64,000 nucleotides of DNA from JAQXDR01 sp038138625. GTDB taxonomy: Bacteria; Pseudomonadota; Alphaproteobacteria; Rhodobacterales; Rhodobacteraceae. Made by a program: the position numbers and the translations under genes. Shown here piece by piece: positions 48,283 to 56,842 of the stretch (positions are counted from its first letter, which is position 1; every line of letters starts with the position of its first letter). Under the pieces are notes generated by a model that did not search any database, had not been told where the DNA came from, and was given only the letters and a program-made list of their open reading frames with translations. The stretch covers positions 1-64,000 of the forward strand of contig JAYQEA010000005.1 in the NCBI GenBank assembly GCA_038138625.1, in the 5' to 3' direction.

Positions 48283-49019
48283 CTTACAAACTCATTTGAG
48301 AACGTCTGCGCGTTCCATGTTCCTTGTGCATCTATGACATGAAAACGAGCATAGAGTTCCTCGGAAAACCAGCCCTCTTTGCGCACCGCGCGAATTGCAT
48401 CTGCATGTGGTCCGGAATGACGCGCAAAGAGAGCCATCGAATGGGTATCTGGCCAAATTGAAAAAGTGATTTGATGCAAAGCGGGGACTTCTCCCATCCC
48501 AATTCTGAACAACACATTCGGGTCAGCACCAATCACCGCATTGATATCGGGCACGCGGTCCCAGAAACGCAAGGCAACTTTGGGCCGCAACGTCGCCCGT
48601 GTGAGCGCTGCAACAGGCTGCACAGAAGACTGCGCTGCGATCTCGGCCACCTCAAAAGGTTCAGTTCCGGACCACGCCCCTCGAGTGGATACAGGCGTCA
48701 TCAAAATCTGGGCTTGTTCTGAACACATGTGCCCGTAGCGTTTGAAAAGAGGGTGATTTTGCAAACGGTCACGGGCCGTGTCTTCGTCAGGCCAGACACA
48801 CAACACAGTATAGACCGATGGGTTGAAACGCAGGGTGAACGATCCGTCAGGGCCCGAACCACACAGCTTCCAAAACTGCAATTCGGGAATACGCGACAAC
48901 GGCCGTCGCGCAAAGCCCATCATTCCAAAGGCCCAGACACGCGTGGTCAGCGACGAAAATCTGAATAAGGAAAGGCTGACGGTCTGGATAGGATGTCTCC
49001 CGCTGTGAATCCTTGTCAT
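48279..49019 (-). CDS. crtA: Spheroidene monooxygenase
   Basis: Adds the 2-keto group to spheroidene to give spheroidenone under aerobic conditions. 246 residues; the family segments SLFRFSSLTTRVWAFGMMGF, FWKLCGSGPDGSFTLRFNP (in part), YTVLCVWPDEDTA and MSEPFEVAEI-like GTEPFEVAEIA are visible. No classic cofactor motif is known for this family. Divergent from crtI with two PpsR operators between. With crtF it predicts spheroidenone as main carotenoid. Confidence 0.95.
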   Translation of the reverse strand: MTRIHSGRHPIQTVSLSLFRFSSLTTRVWAFGMMGFARRPLSRIPELQFWKLCGSGPDGSFTLRFNPSVYTVLCVWPDEDTARDRLQNHPLFKRYGHMCSEQAQILMTPVSTRGAWSGTEPFEVAEIAAQSSVQPVAALTRATLRPKVALRFWDRVPDINAVIGADPNVLFRIGMGEVPALHQITFSIWPDTHSMALFARHSGPHADAIRAVRKEGWFSEELYARFHVIDAQGTWNAQTFSNEFVR

Positions 49020-49022
49020 TTA

Positions 49023-49040
49023 TGTCAACCAAGCGTGACA
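49023..49040. promoter_or_regulatory. PpsR operator next to crtA
   Basis: TGTCAACCAAGCGTGACA, exact TGT-N12-ACA with the extended TGTCA/TGACA palindrome. It begins 4 bp upstream of the crtA start codon. Confidence 0.78.
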
Positions 49041-49076
49041 TTTTTCAAAATGAAAGGAAAGTCTGAAAGTATTGTT

Positions 49077-49094
49077 TGTCAGGTTTGGTTTACA
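49077..49094. promoter_or_regulatory. PpsR operator next to crtI
   Basis: TGTCAGGTTTGGTTTACA, exact TGT-N12-ACA. It ends 19 bp before the crtI ATG; centre 54 bp from the crtA-side site. Confidence 0.75.
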
Positions 49095-49112
49095 CGTGTA
49101 TCGTTTCATTTA

Positions 49113-50666
49113 ATGACACGCCATGACACTTTCCTCACCCAAGACACAAAAAGTGATCCACGCCCCAGAGCCATCGTTATTGGTGCTGGTCTGGGTGGCC
49201 TTGCTGCTGCGATGCGTTTAGGCGCAAAGGGCTACGCCGTAACTGTGATCGACCGGCTGAACCGGCCCGGCGGGCGCGGCTCAGCGCTTTGGCAAAATGG
49301 TCACCGTTTTGATCTTGGCCCGACAATCGTAACGGTGCCGCAAATTTTCAAAGAGCTTTGGGCAGCCTGCGGCGAGGATTTTGAATCCTGTGTCGATCTG
49401 CGGCCTTTGGATCCCTTCTATGAAATTCGCTGGCCGGACGGGTCACGATTCTCCGCAAGCGGGGATAGCGACAAGATGCGCGCCGAAATTGAACGTCTCT
49501 CACCAAGCGACCTCGTCGGGTATGACAAGTTCCTCAAAGACAGTCTGGATAGATACGAATTCGGGTTTGAGGATCTTGGACGGCGCTCCATGCACAAGCT
49601 TTGGGACCTGATCAAGGTTTTGCCCAAATTTGCGATGCTCCGTGCAGACAGATCGGTCTATGCACATGCAGCACGGCGTTTCAAAGATCCCAGGCTGCGC
49701 ATGGCGTTTTCCTTCCATCCGCTCTTTATCGGTGGGGACCCCTTTCGCGTCACATCGATGTATATTCTGGTCAGCCACCTAGAGGCAGCATTCGGCGTCC
49801 ATTATGCCATGGGCGGCGTCGGCGCAATCGCCAGCGATATGCAGCGTATCATTCAGTCTCAGGGCGGTCAGGTACAGCTGAATACGGATGTGGACAGGAT
49901 TTTGGTCGAAGATGGGCGCGCCGCCGGCGTCGCATTGGGCAGCGGGCAGGAAATCAAATCTGACATTGTCGTGTCGAATGCAGATGCGGGACACACCTAC
50001 TCGCGCCTTCTACGCAAGAAAACGACCCGGCGCTGGACCCAAAAGCGTCTGCAACGCACACGCTGGTCCATGAGCCTGATGGTGTGGCATTTCGGGACTT
50101 TGGGAACTCGCGATCTGTGGCCTGACGTCGGACATCATACAATTTTAAATGGCCCGCGCTACGGAGGACTGGTGCGCGATATTTTCCGCAAGGGCCATCT
50201 TGCTGATGATATGAGCCTTTATCTCCATCGCCCAACAGTCACCGACCCAAGTGCGGCTCCATCAGGAGGCGACACGTTTTATGCGTTGTCCCCAGTCCCG
50301 CATCTAGGTCACAAAGAGCCTGTGGACTGGACGAAAACAGCCGAGGATTATCGTAAAAAAATGCAAAAAGTACTGGAGGAACAAGCGCTTCCCGGGCTTT
50401 CTGCACACATCACGGCAAGTGAGGTTTTCAGCCCCAACACGTTTCGTGACCGATATCGGTCTCCATATGGAACCGGATTTTCAATCGAGCCGCGTATTCT
50501 GCAAAGCGCATGGTTCAGACCACATAATGTCTCCGAGGAACTTCCAGGGCTTTATCTCGTCGGAGCCGGAACGCATCCCGGTGCTGGCTTGCCGGGTGTG
50601 ATTTCCTCGGCAGAAGTTCTTGGAAAACTCGTACCGGATGCAGTCCCCGTCGGAGCATCACGATGA
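49113..50666 (+). CDS. crtI: Phytoene desaturase
   Basis: FAD-dependent desaturase converting phytoene to neurosporene or lycopene. 517 residues from the ATG at 49113; N-terminal dinucleotide-binding motif AIVIGAGLGGLAAAMRL at about 20-36, LNRPGGRGSAL, and the C-terminal LYLVGAGTHPGAGLPGVISSAE typical of carotene desaturases. No clear ribosome site precedes the start. The frame is open to 48993, but that extension runs through both PpsR operators and into crtA. Overlaps crtB by 4 bp. Confidence 0.95.
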   Translation: MTRHDTFLTQDTKSDPRPRAIVIGAGLGGLAAAMRLGAKGYAVTVIDRLNRPGGRGSALWQNGHRFDLGPTIVTVPQIFKELWAACGEDFESCVDLRPLDPFYEIRWPDGSRFSASGDSDKMRAEIERLSPSDLVGYDKFLKDSLDRYEFGFEDLGRRSMHKLWDLIKVLPKFAMLRADRSVYAHAARRFKDPRLRMAFSFHPLFIGGDPFRVTSMYILVSHLEAAFGVHYAMGGVGAIASDMQRIIQSQGGQVQLNTDVDRILVEDGRAAGVALGSGQEIKSDIVVSNADAGHTYSRLLRKKTTRRWTQKRLQRTRWSMSLMVWHFGTLGTRDLWPDVGHHTILNGPRYGGLVRDIFRKGHLADDMSLYLHRPTVTDPSAAPSGGDTFYALSPVPHLGHKEPVDWTKTAEDYRKKMQKVLEEQALPGLSAHITASEVFSPNTFRDRYRSPYGTGFSIEPRILQSAWFRPHNVSEELPGLYLVGAGTHPGAGLPGVISSAEVLGKLVPDAVPVGASR

Positions 50667-51691
50667 TTGACCCCAAAGACCTCGCTCATTGCCAGCAGGC
50701 CATCCGTCATGGGTCTTTGTCTTTTCATGCCGCGTCGCGTTTGTTGCCAAATAAAGTCAGAGATCCTGCTTTGGCTTTATATGCCTTTTGCCGTTTGGCC
50801 GATGACGAGGTGGATCTTAAATCCGATAAAACCGCATCCGTTATTGACCTGGAAAAAAGATTGTCCTTGGCCTACGCAGGTCGCCCCCGGAATGCCGCAG
50901 CAGATCGCGCCTTTACCGCGATTATTGAGGAATTCGACATGCCTCGAACGCTGCCAGAGGCGCTTCTTGAAGGGCTGGCTTGGGATGCAATGGAACGACG
51001 GTATCAAAGCCTGTCGGACCTGCGCGCCTATGCGGCCCGTGTCGCCAGTACGGTTGGCGCAATGATGGCCGTTTTGATGGGTATACGCGAACGGGATGCT
51101 TTGGCGCGGGCATGTGATCTGGGTGTGGCGATGCAATTGACTAATATCGCGCGGGATGTCGGAGAAGACGCCCGCGAAGATCGGCTGTATTTACCACTCG
51201 AATGGTTTGAAAAGGCCGGCCTTGCACCAGCGGAGTTCCTGAGGTCACCGACGCCATCCAAGGAGGTTCGTGCAATGACGCGTCGCTTGCTGGCAGAAGC
51301 CCGGCCGCTCTATGATAGGTCCGAAGCTGGCATAGCAGAGCTTCCATTCGCCTGCCGGCCTGGTATTTTTGCAGCCCGGCATATCTATGCCGGTATAGGC
51401 GCCAGGGTTCGGGCCCAAGGTTTTGATAGCATAACGACACGCGCGCGTACCAGCAGGTCTCAAAAATTGGGTTGGTTGGTCTTGTCTGCGTGTCAGGCAG
51501 GCGTTAGTGCTGTCGCGCCCCGCTCGGCGAGGCTCCATGCGGGCCCTCTGCCCGAGGTGGCATTTTTAGTTGACGCGGCAGCGCGCAGCGAAGCAAGTCG
51601 CGATCACTGGAGCGCCCCAGTTATTGATGCCCTGACAGCCCTCAAGGCACGCGATGACGCATTGATGAGATCACGACAACGCGCTAGATAG
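50663..51691 (+). CDS. crtB: Phytoene synthase
   Basis: Condenses two geranylgeranyl diphosphates to phytoene. 342 residues; Asp-rich motif 1 CRLADDEVDLKSDKT (DExxD-like, near residue 42), motif 2 QLTNIARDVGEDAREDRLYLP (in part NIARDVGEDAREDR) near 160, both binding Mg-diphosphate. Translationally coupled to crtI, and followed by tspO after 5 bp. Confidence 0.96.
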   Translation: MIDPKDLAHCQQAIRHGSLSFHAASRLLPNKVRDPALALYAFCRLADDEVDLKSDKTASVIDLEKRLSLAYAGRPRNAAADRAFTAIIEEFDMPRTLPEALLEGLAWDAMERRYQSLSDLRAYAARVASTVGAMMAVLMGIRERDALARACDLGVAMQLTNIARDVGEDAREDRLYLPLEWFEKAGLAPAEFLRSPTPSKEVRAMTRRLLAEARPLYDRSEAGIAELPFACRPGIFAARHIYAGIGARVRAQGFDSITTRARTSRSQKLGWLVLSACQAGVSAVAPRSARLHAGPLPEVAFLVDAAARSEASRDHWSAPVIDALTALKARDDALMRSRQRAR

Positions 51692-51696
51692 CAGTC

Positions 51697-52158
51697 ATGT
51701 TTACGGTGTATTTTCTGATCTTTCTGGCTGCGTGCTTTGCCGCCGGTGCGACCGGCGGCCTATTTCCCCCGGGGGTGTGGTATAACCATCTAAAAAAACC
51801 GAATTGGACACCGCCAAATTGGCTTTTCCCAGTGGCCTGGACAACCTTATATCTGTGTATGTCGGCAGCCGCGGCACGCGTTGCGGATATCGACGGATCC
51901 GGGCTGGCGATGGCGCTATGGGCGCTGCAGATTGCGCTCAACACGCTGTGGACCCCTGTATTTTTCGGACTTAAACGGATCAAGGCAGGCATGGCCGTTC
52001 TAATGATGCTCTGGGCGTCTGTTGCGGCCTGTATGGTCGCGCTTTGGCAGGTCGATGCATGGGCAGGGCTATTGTTTGTACCCTATCTGATGTGGGTGAG
52101 CGTCGCGGCTGCTCTGAATGCTGCCGTTTGGCGTTTAAACCCTGACAATACAGGCTGA
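51697..52158 (+). CDS. tspO: Tryptophan-rich sensory protein TspO
   Basis: Outer-membrane-type five-helix protein of the TspO/peripheral benzodiazepine receptor family, a tetrapyrrole-binding negative effector of photosynthesis genes in Rhodobacter. 153 residues with family marks GATGGLFPPGVWYNHLKKPNWTPPNWLFP (in part WYNHLKKPNWTPPNW), WTTLYLCMSAAAARV, LWTPVFFGLKRI and WLPYLMW-like FVPYLMWVSVAAALNAAVWRLN (in part). Third gene of crtI-crtB-tspO, convergent with crtC. Confidence 0.94.
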   Translation: MFTVYFLIFLAACFAAGATGGLFPPGVWYNHLKKPNWTPPNWLFPVAWTTLYLCMSAAAARVADIDGSGLAMALWALQIALNTLWTPVFFGLKRIKAGMAVLMMLWASVAACMVALWQVDAWAGLLFVPYLMWVSVAAALNAAVWRLNPDNTG

Positions 52159-52197
52159 GATCGAATCTGTACCAATACAGGCACAGCCGACACAGGA

Positions 52198-53214
52198 TTA
52201 TCTGTCAAATCGCCATCCTCGTCTGCGCGGCACGCGAACCGCCAACATCGGTTTCAGAAACGGCGATCTAAAGCGCTTTAAATCCAGCGCCTCATGTACG
52301 CCTATGGTCTGCTCCCCGTTCAAGGTCGTCTGGACCATGGAACGTGAATAAAATGGAGCGTCCAGCATGTTCATGACTTGGCGCGGCAGAACACCCGGAT
52401 CCGCACGTGTTTCACGCCTGACGGTCCAAAGCGACCGCCGGAACGGGGTCTGAGGCGGTAGATCGACAACCTTTGCCTCTCCATTTTCTGAGAAGGACAA
52501 TCCGCAGGCCACACGCGATCCATCCAACCGGTTTGCATCATAGGCACAAAGAGCCCCACCACGGACAGGATACCGCCCCCATGTCCAGAAAGAGAAATCA
52601 TCCTCTAACGCACGGGTTCCAAAATTAGCGTCAAAATATCCATGTCCGTCCCAGGTCCAGCCAGGTTTTTCCAAAGCGACCGAAATGGTTGCCACCGGAG
52701 CAAAAGGCCGCCAGACATGCGCACCGTCTTGCGTCAGCGGCAGCTCTACCTTCGTCATTGCCGAAGGTTTTAGGCGAATTGTGCCCCGGACCGGCGCCAC
52801 CATTGGCAGCGCGCCCATTTCCTTTATATCAATCACAAGCTCTGATCCCGTCCATCGCAGAGACGACGGTCCGACCTGAAATGTATTTTGATCTTGGCGC
52901 AACGCATCCTTGCCGCGATCTGTCATCGTGAAACGGCCACCGGGTCCGTAGGTGGCCACATTGATGCACACATGGTTGTCCGGGTCTTTACGTCCCGACC
53001 ATTTGTACCAGGGCGAGAAAACAGAACCGATAAACGCAATTATCGATATCGCGCGCTTGCCATCATTGCTGATACCGTCGATGTACCACCATGCGTATCC
53101 ATTGGGCGGGACGGCGAGGTTAAAGTTTGGTCTTGCAAGATCGCCTCGGCCGCGTGCCTGCCTGAGAGTGCCGCCATCGGAACCCCCGCGCCCGGGTGTG
53201 CTCCGCCGCCGCAC
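52198..53214 (-). CDS. crtC: Hydroxyneurosporene synthase (acyclic carotenoid 1,2-hydratase)
   Basis: Adds water to neurosporene to begin the spheroidene branch. The family core starts at VPPNGYAWWYIDGISNDGKRA and continues through FIGSVFSPWYKWSGRKDP, VCINVATYGPGGRFTMTDRG, DGAHVWRPFAP and GYFDANFGTRALEDDFSFWTWGRYP (in part). The start is uncertain: there is no ATG near the start of homology; GTG at 53214 is the nearest standard codon and gives 338 residues. The frame is open to an ATG at 53430 (410 residues), but those codons lie inside crtD. It overlaps the crtD 3' end by about 175 bp, so coupled translation is likely. Confidence 0.88.
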   Translation of the reverse strand: MRRRSTPGRGGSDGGTLRQARGRGDLARPNFNLAVPPNGYAWWYIDGISNDGKRAISIIAFIGSVFSPWYKWSGRKDPDNHVCINVATYGPGGRFTMTDRGKDALRQDQNTFQVGPSSLRWTGSELVIDIKEMGALPMVAPVRGTIRLKPSAMTKVELPLTQDGAHVWRPFAPVATISVALEKPGWTWDGHGYFDANFGTRALEDDFSFWTWGRYPVRGGALCAYDANRLDGSRVACGLSFSENGEAKVVDLPPQTPFRRSLWTVRRETRADPGVLPRQVMNMLDAPFYSRSMVQTTLNGEQTIGVHEALDLKRFRSPFLKPMLAVRVPRRRGWRFDR

Positions 53215-54638
53215 AAATATAGACCCGCTATCTTTGATCGTGCCGTCGGCCGAGACAGGCTTGCCGTCATGGTATTCGGGCTCTGCCCGTAAAGCGACCC
53301 GAGGCTCGCGGGAAAAAGTGCGTTGAACTGGTGAGGGACCGTTAAGCAGGCGTCGTCTTCCAGCATCGCCGGCTGAGGTGTTAGGTGCAGCCCCATGCGG
53401 CCAAGCATTGGAAATGTCCTTTGGTGGCATGTGAGCCTCTCGTTTGATATGGTTTGACCCGTATCGAGTGCGGGTGCATTCAGGATAATTTCAAAGCGCT
53501 CCATCCCTTTGGGAGGACCCGTGCAACGATCTTGCGCACAAACATACAAGCTGGGATCGCGTGGCATCAGACCTTTTTCAAGATCGCGAAATTCGGAATA
53601 GGGATCATCTGCAAAAAAAACATTGTGGTGGCTCAGTGGTACGCCCTTGGCTTGGGCAGCAAAGGACCAGACCCGCGCCGATAAGCTGCGTCCTGCGCGC
53701 GCAACGCCGGGTACTGCCTGCAAGACGTCCGGGCCAAGCGCACCCGTCGCAAGAGCCAAGGGATCTCCGTTGAATAGAACCGCAGAGGTGGCGATAGTCT
53801 CGCCGCTGGCGGACACAACACCGGTTACATGTCCATTTTCGACGTCAATTCTCTCAATGTCAGTATTTGTTCTGATTTCCCCACCCAAAGCAAGAAACTG
53901 ATCGGCAATCGCACCTGCAAGGGCCGCAATGCCCCCATCTACCAACCAAACGCCACGGGCTTCGGCTTGCCAGATCAAAGAGAGAAGCGCTGGCGCCTGA
54001 AGAGGGGATCCGCCAACATAGGTCGCATATCGACCAAACAGCTGCGCCAGTCGTGGATCACTGAAACGGCGGGCCAAATCACGCGCCATAGCCCGCCCAG
54101 GTGCCATATGTGCCAGCAGCCCAGGTTTTCCTGCCACAACCCCTATCAATGTCCGCAACGAGGGGCGCGCTGTCCGCATCATCGGTGCATCAAAAGCATC
54201 AAACAGAGCCCGCGTTGCCATTTCGAACTGCCAATATTCATCAGCTGCTGTTTTACCGGCAAACGCCTCTATGTTGGATACGCTGGCATGGGCATCCGCC
54301 ATTAGATCCAATTGCGCGCCGTCTGACCAGAAATGCCGCGCAAGGATATCTTGTTTGGAAAGGCCCACAAAATCATCAAGGTGCAGGCCCGCGTCTGCGA
54401 ATAACCCGTCAAAAACAGAGCGTAAGGTCAAAACGGTAGGACCGGCCGCAATAGGCCCTGCCGGACTTGGAATATTACGTGCTTTTCCGCCTAACCAGTT
54501 ATGTCGTTCGGTAATGATTACGCGATGTCCCGCGGCCACAAGCAGAAATCCGGCTGCAAGTCCACCGACGCCAGCGCCAATCACGACGATGGGCCTCTTT
54601 TCAGAAACCATAAAAGGCAGGCTCATGCGGCTCGACAT
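53040..54638 (-). CDS. crtD: Methoxyneurosporene (1-hydroxycarotenoid 3,4-) desaturase
   Basis: FAD-dependent carotenoid desaturase introducing the C3,4 double bond. 532 residues; FAD-binding motif IVVIGAGVGGLAAGFLLVAAGH (in part GAGVGGLAAGFLL) near residue 18, HNWLGGKARNI, and C-terminal LYLCGGGAHPGAGVPMAALSG. Close to CrtI but with the CrtD C-terminus and partner gene crtC. The last 58 codons are also read in another frame as the start of crtC. It is divergent from crtE; the intergenic region holds one perfect PpsR site. Confidence 0.94.
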   Translation of the reverse strand: MSSRMSLPFMVSEKRPIVVIGAGVGGLAAGFLLVAAGHRVIITERHNWLGGKARNIPSPAGPIAAGPTVLTLRSVFDGLFADAGLHLDDFVGLSKQDILARHFWSDGAQLDLMADAHASVSNIEAFAGKTAADEYWQFEMATRALFDAFDAPMMRTARPSLRTLIGVVAGKPGLLAHMAPGRAMARDLARRFSDPRLAQLFGRYATYVGGSPLQAPALLSLIWQAEARGVWLVDGGIAALAGAIADQFLALGGEIRTNTDIERIDVENGHVTGVVSASGETIATSAVLFNGDPLALATGALGPDVLQAVPGVARAGRSLSARVWSFAAQAKGVPLSHHNVFFADDPYSEFRDLEKGLMPRDPSLYVCAQDRCTGPPKGMERFEIILNAPALDTGQTISNERLTCHQRTFPMLGRMGLHLTPQPAMLEDDACLTVPHQFNALFPASLGSLYGQSPNTMTASLSRPTARSKIAGLYLCGGGAHPGAGVPMAALSGRHAAEAILQDQTLTSPSRPMDTHGGTSTVSAMMASARYR

Positions 54639-54667
54639 ACCGCAATTGTTGACTCAACGTCCGAACA

Positions 54668-54685
54668 TGTCCAGTATAATTTACA
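54668..54685. promoter_or_regulatory. PpsR operator between crtD and crtE
   Basis: TGTCCAGTATAATTTACA, exact TGT-N12-ACA. It encloses TATAAT (54675-54680), a likely -10 box for crtE, so bound PpsR would cover the promoter. A TTGACT at 54649-54654 is a weak -35 candidate (20-bp spacer). Confidence 0.75.
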
Positions 54686-54729
54686 CTATAGGTGAAAAGT
54701 TAACCTGACACGTCTCGAGAGAGGGCAAG

Positions 54730-55608
54730 ATGTCTCAAAAAACACGGATCAATAGCGCACTTTCAGCCTGCATCGCACGGGCACAGGGGCATGGACGCAA
54801 AGACGTTCCAGCACAGCTGGCGTTGGCGTTGTCCTATGCAACCACACCGGGTGGCGCGCGCATCCGCCCCACAATTTTGATGTCGGTAGCGCTCGCCTGT
54901 GGCGATGATCAACCACATATGACTGATGCTGCCGCCACCGCGCTAGAGTTGATTCATTGTGCATCGCTCGTCCATGATGACTTGCCCTGTTTTGATGATG
55001 CGGACACGCGTCGTGGTAAGCCCTCTGTACACAAGGCGTTTTCAGAGCCTTTGGCCGTATTGACCGGAGACAGCCTGATCATGCTGGCATTTGACGAGTT
55101 GGCACGCGCCGCACATGCGGCCCCGGATCGCGGGCTGGCCCTGATCCGCACGCTGTCAGACAGATCCGGAATGCCCGGGGGGATCTGCGCCGGACAAGGA
55201 TGGGAAAGCGAACCTGTGATCGACTTACACGCCTATCACTGTTCCAAAACTGCAGGATTATTCGTTGCAGCTACTCAGATGGGGGCGATTGCCGCAGGAA
55301 ATGATCCCGAGCCATGGGCCGAACTTGGATTGAGAATCGGAGAGGCCTTTCAGGTTGCAGATGATCTGCGCGATGCACTTTGTGATGAAACCGCATTGGG
55401 CAAGCCCGTGGGACAGGACGACCGTCACGGGCGTCCAAACGCTGTCTCGGAACTTGGTGCGCGCGGTGCGATGAGCCGCCTGAATGATATTTTGGGGGGG
55501 GCCATCGCCTCTATCCCGTCTTGTCCCGGAGAGGCGAAATTAGCGCATCTTGTCAGGGCACAAGCTGATGCAATTGTTCCAAGGACCGTTGCGACCGCCC
55601 TCAAATGA
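54730..55608 (+). CDS. crtE: Geranylgeranyl diphosphate synthase
   Basis: Makes the C20 precursor for both carotenoids and the bacteriochlorophyll tail. 292 residues; first Asp-rich motif VHDDLPCFDDAD (DDxxxxD, residues 83-89), second in FQVADDLRDAL, plus TPGGARIRPTILM. Preceded by GAGAGAGGGC as ribosome site. Overlaps crtF by 4 bp. Confidence 0.96.
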   Translation: MSQKTRINSALSACIARAQGHGRKDVPAQLALALSYATTPGGARIRPTILMSVALACGDDQPHMTDAAATALELIHCASLVHDDLPCFDDADTRRGKPSVHKAFSEPLAVLTGDSLIMLAFDELARAAHAAPDRGLALIRTLSDRSGMPGGICAGQGWESEPVIDLHAYHCSKTAGLFVAATQMGAIAAGNDPEPWAELGLRIGEAFQVADDLRDALCDETALGKPVGQDDRHGRPNAVSELGARGAMSRLNDILGGAIASIPSCPGEAKLAHLVRAQADAIVPRTVATALK

Positions 55609-56720
55609 CCGACCTGAGCGCAAAGCCCGAGACGGAAAGCTTTAACTGGTCGTCCTTGATAAGCCGCCCCTCTTTTCAAAGATGGGCAATGAAGTTCCCG
55701 TTGACACGTCCCTTTGTGCGCCGCGAAGGGTCTGAGATTTTCAAACTTATTCAGGGATTTGTGGAAAGTCAGGTGCTATATGCCCTGATCGAACTGGAGG
55801 TACTGGAACGTTTAGCGGCGGGACCTCAGTCGGTCAGATCTCTTGCACAGTTGCACGCGCTCAGTGAAGACCGCATGCTGGCCTTGCTTCAGGCAGGGGC
55901 AGCCTTGCGGTTGCTGCACCGCCAGCGTGACAACAGATTTACACTCGCCTCACGGGGACATGCATTATTGGGCGTTGCGGGCCTGCAAGACATGATCCGT
56001 CATCACCGCGTGCTATACGAGGACCTCAAAGATCCTGTTGCGATGCTACGCTCGCCACAGGGCGGGGCTTTGGCAGAGTTCTGGCCCTATGTCTTTGGGT
56101 CCACGATTTCGCAAAAGGACGCACAGAGGTATTCGCATTTGATGTCAGACAGCCAGCACTTGGTTGCCGAGGATACCCTAAGCCTCGTTTCTTTTGCAAA
56201 AGCCAATCACATAATGGATATTGGCGGCGGTACGGGGACATTTTTATGTGCATTGGGTACGGCGTATCGCGATCCACGTCTGACGCTCTTTGATCTTCCG
56301 CAAACCGCATCAGATGCACAGCGATATATTGCTGAACAAGGGCTGAGCCATCGTATTTCTGTAAGTCCCGGGTCGTTTCGAACAGATCCACTACCACACG
56401 GAGCAGACCTGGTTACATTGGTCCGCGTTTGTTATGACCATGACGATAATACTGTTTTGGCTTTGCTCCGCGCAATTCACAGCGCCCTGCCCGTTGGCGG
56501 AAAGTTGGTCATTTCGGAACCTATGTCCGGTGGCATGGCTCCTGATCCCATAACGGATGTTTATTTTTCAATATACACCCGGGCAATGGGAACAGGACGC
56601 ACACGCAGCGCTGAAGAATTTTCGAATTTGCTAAAAAAGAGCGGTTTTTCGAAACCAACGGGGCCAAAGACGCGCCGAAGTTACATCACATCTACTCTAG
56701 AGGCTGTCAAATTAATCTGA
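55605..56720 (+). CDS. crtF: Demethylspheroidene O-methyltransferase
   Basis: SAM-dependent methyltransferase adding the 1-methoxy group in spheroidene synthesis. 371 residues: a dimerisation/winged-helix N-terminal part (about 45-150) and a methyltransferase domain with IMDIGGGTGTFLCAL near residue 205, DLPQTASDAQRYI and VTLVRVCYDHDDNTV. Its last codons carry the first PpsR operator of the bchC promoter. Confidence 0.95.
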   Translation: MTDLSAKPETESFNWSSLISRPSFQRWAMKFPLTRPFVRREGSEIFKLIQGFVESQVLYALIELEVLERLAAGPQSVRSLAQLHALSEDRMLALLQAGAALRLLHRQRDNRFTLASRGHALLGVAGLQDMIRHHRVLYEDLKDPVAMLRSPQGGALAEFWPYVFGSTISQKDAQRYSHLMSDSQHLVAEDTLSLVSFAKANHIMDIGGGTGTFLCALGTAYRDPRLTLFDLPQTASDAQRYIAEQGLSHRISVSPGSFRTDPLPHGADLVTLVRVCYDHDDNTVLALLRAIHSALPVGGKLVISEPMSGGMAPDPITDVYFSIYTRAMGTGRTRSAEEFSNLLKKSGFSKPTGPKTRRSYITSTLEAVKLI

Positions 56721-56722
56721 CA
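56705..56722. promoter_or_regulatory. PpsR operator 1 upstream of bchC
   Basis: TGTCAAATTAATCTGACA, exact TGT-N12-ACA with extended TGTCA/TGACA ends; overlaps the crtF stop codon. Confidence 0.78.
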
Positions 56723-56732
56723 GATACGAACT

Positions 56733-56750
56733 TGTCACTTTTTATTGACA
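56733..56750. promoter_or_regulatory. PpsR operator 2 upstream of bchC
   Basis: TGTCACTTTTTATTGACA, exact TGT-N12-ACA with extended ends; centre 28 bp from operator 1. Confidence 0.8.
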
Positions 56751-56758
56751 ATCAAAAC

Positions 56759-56776
56759 TGTCAATCTAGACTTACT
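56759..56776. promoter_or_regulatory. PpsR half-matched site 3 upstream of bchC
   Basis: TGTCAATCTAGACTTACT: perfect left half, one mismatch in the right half (ACT for ACA). It continues the ~27-bp rhythm of the two perfect sites. Confidence 0.45.
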
Positions 56777-56842
56777 CTAACAACAAAAAGCAGTCGTGGC
56801 GATTCTGAGAAATGCCGGACAGGACCAAGGAGGACATCGTAA

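Noticed and set aside
48993..49112. N-terminal extension of crtI
   Set aside because: It would translate through both PpsR operators and has no similarity to CrtI.
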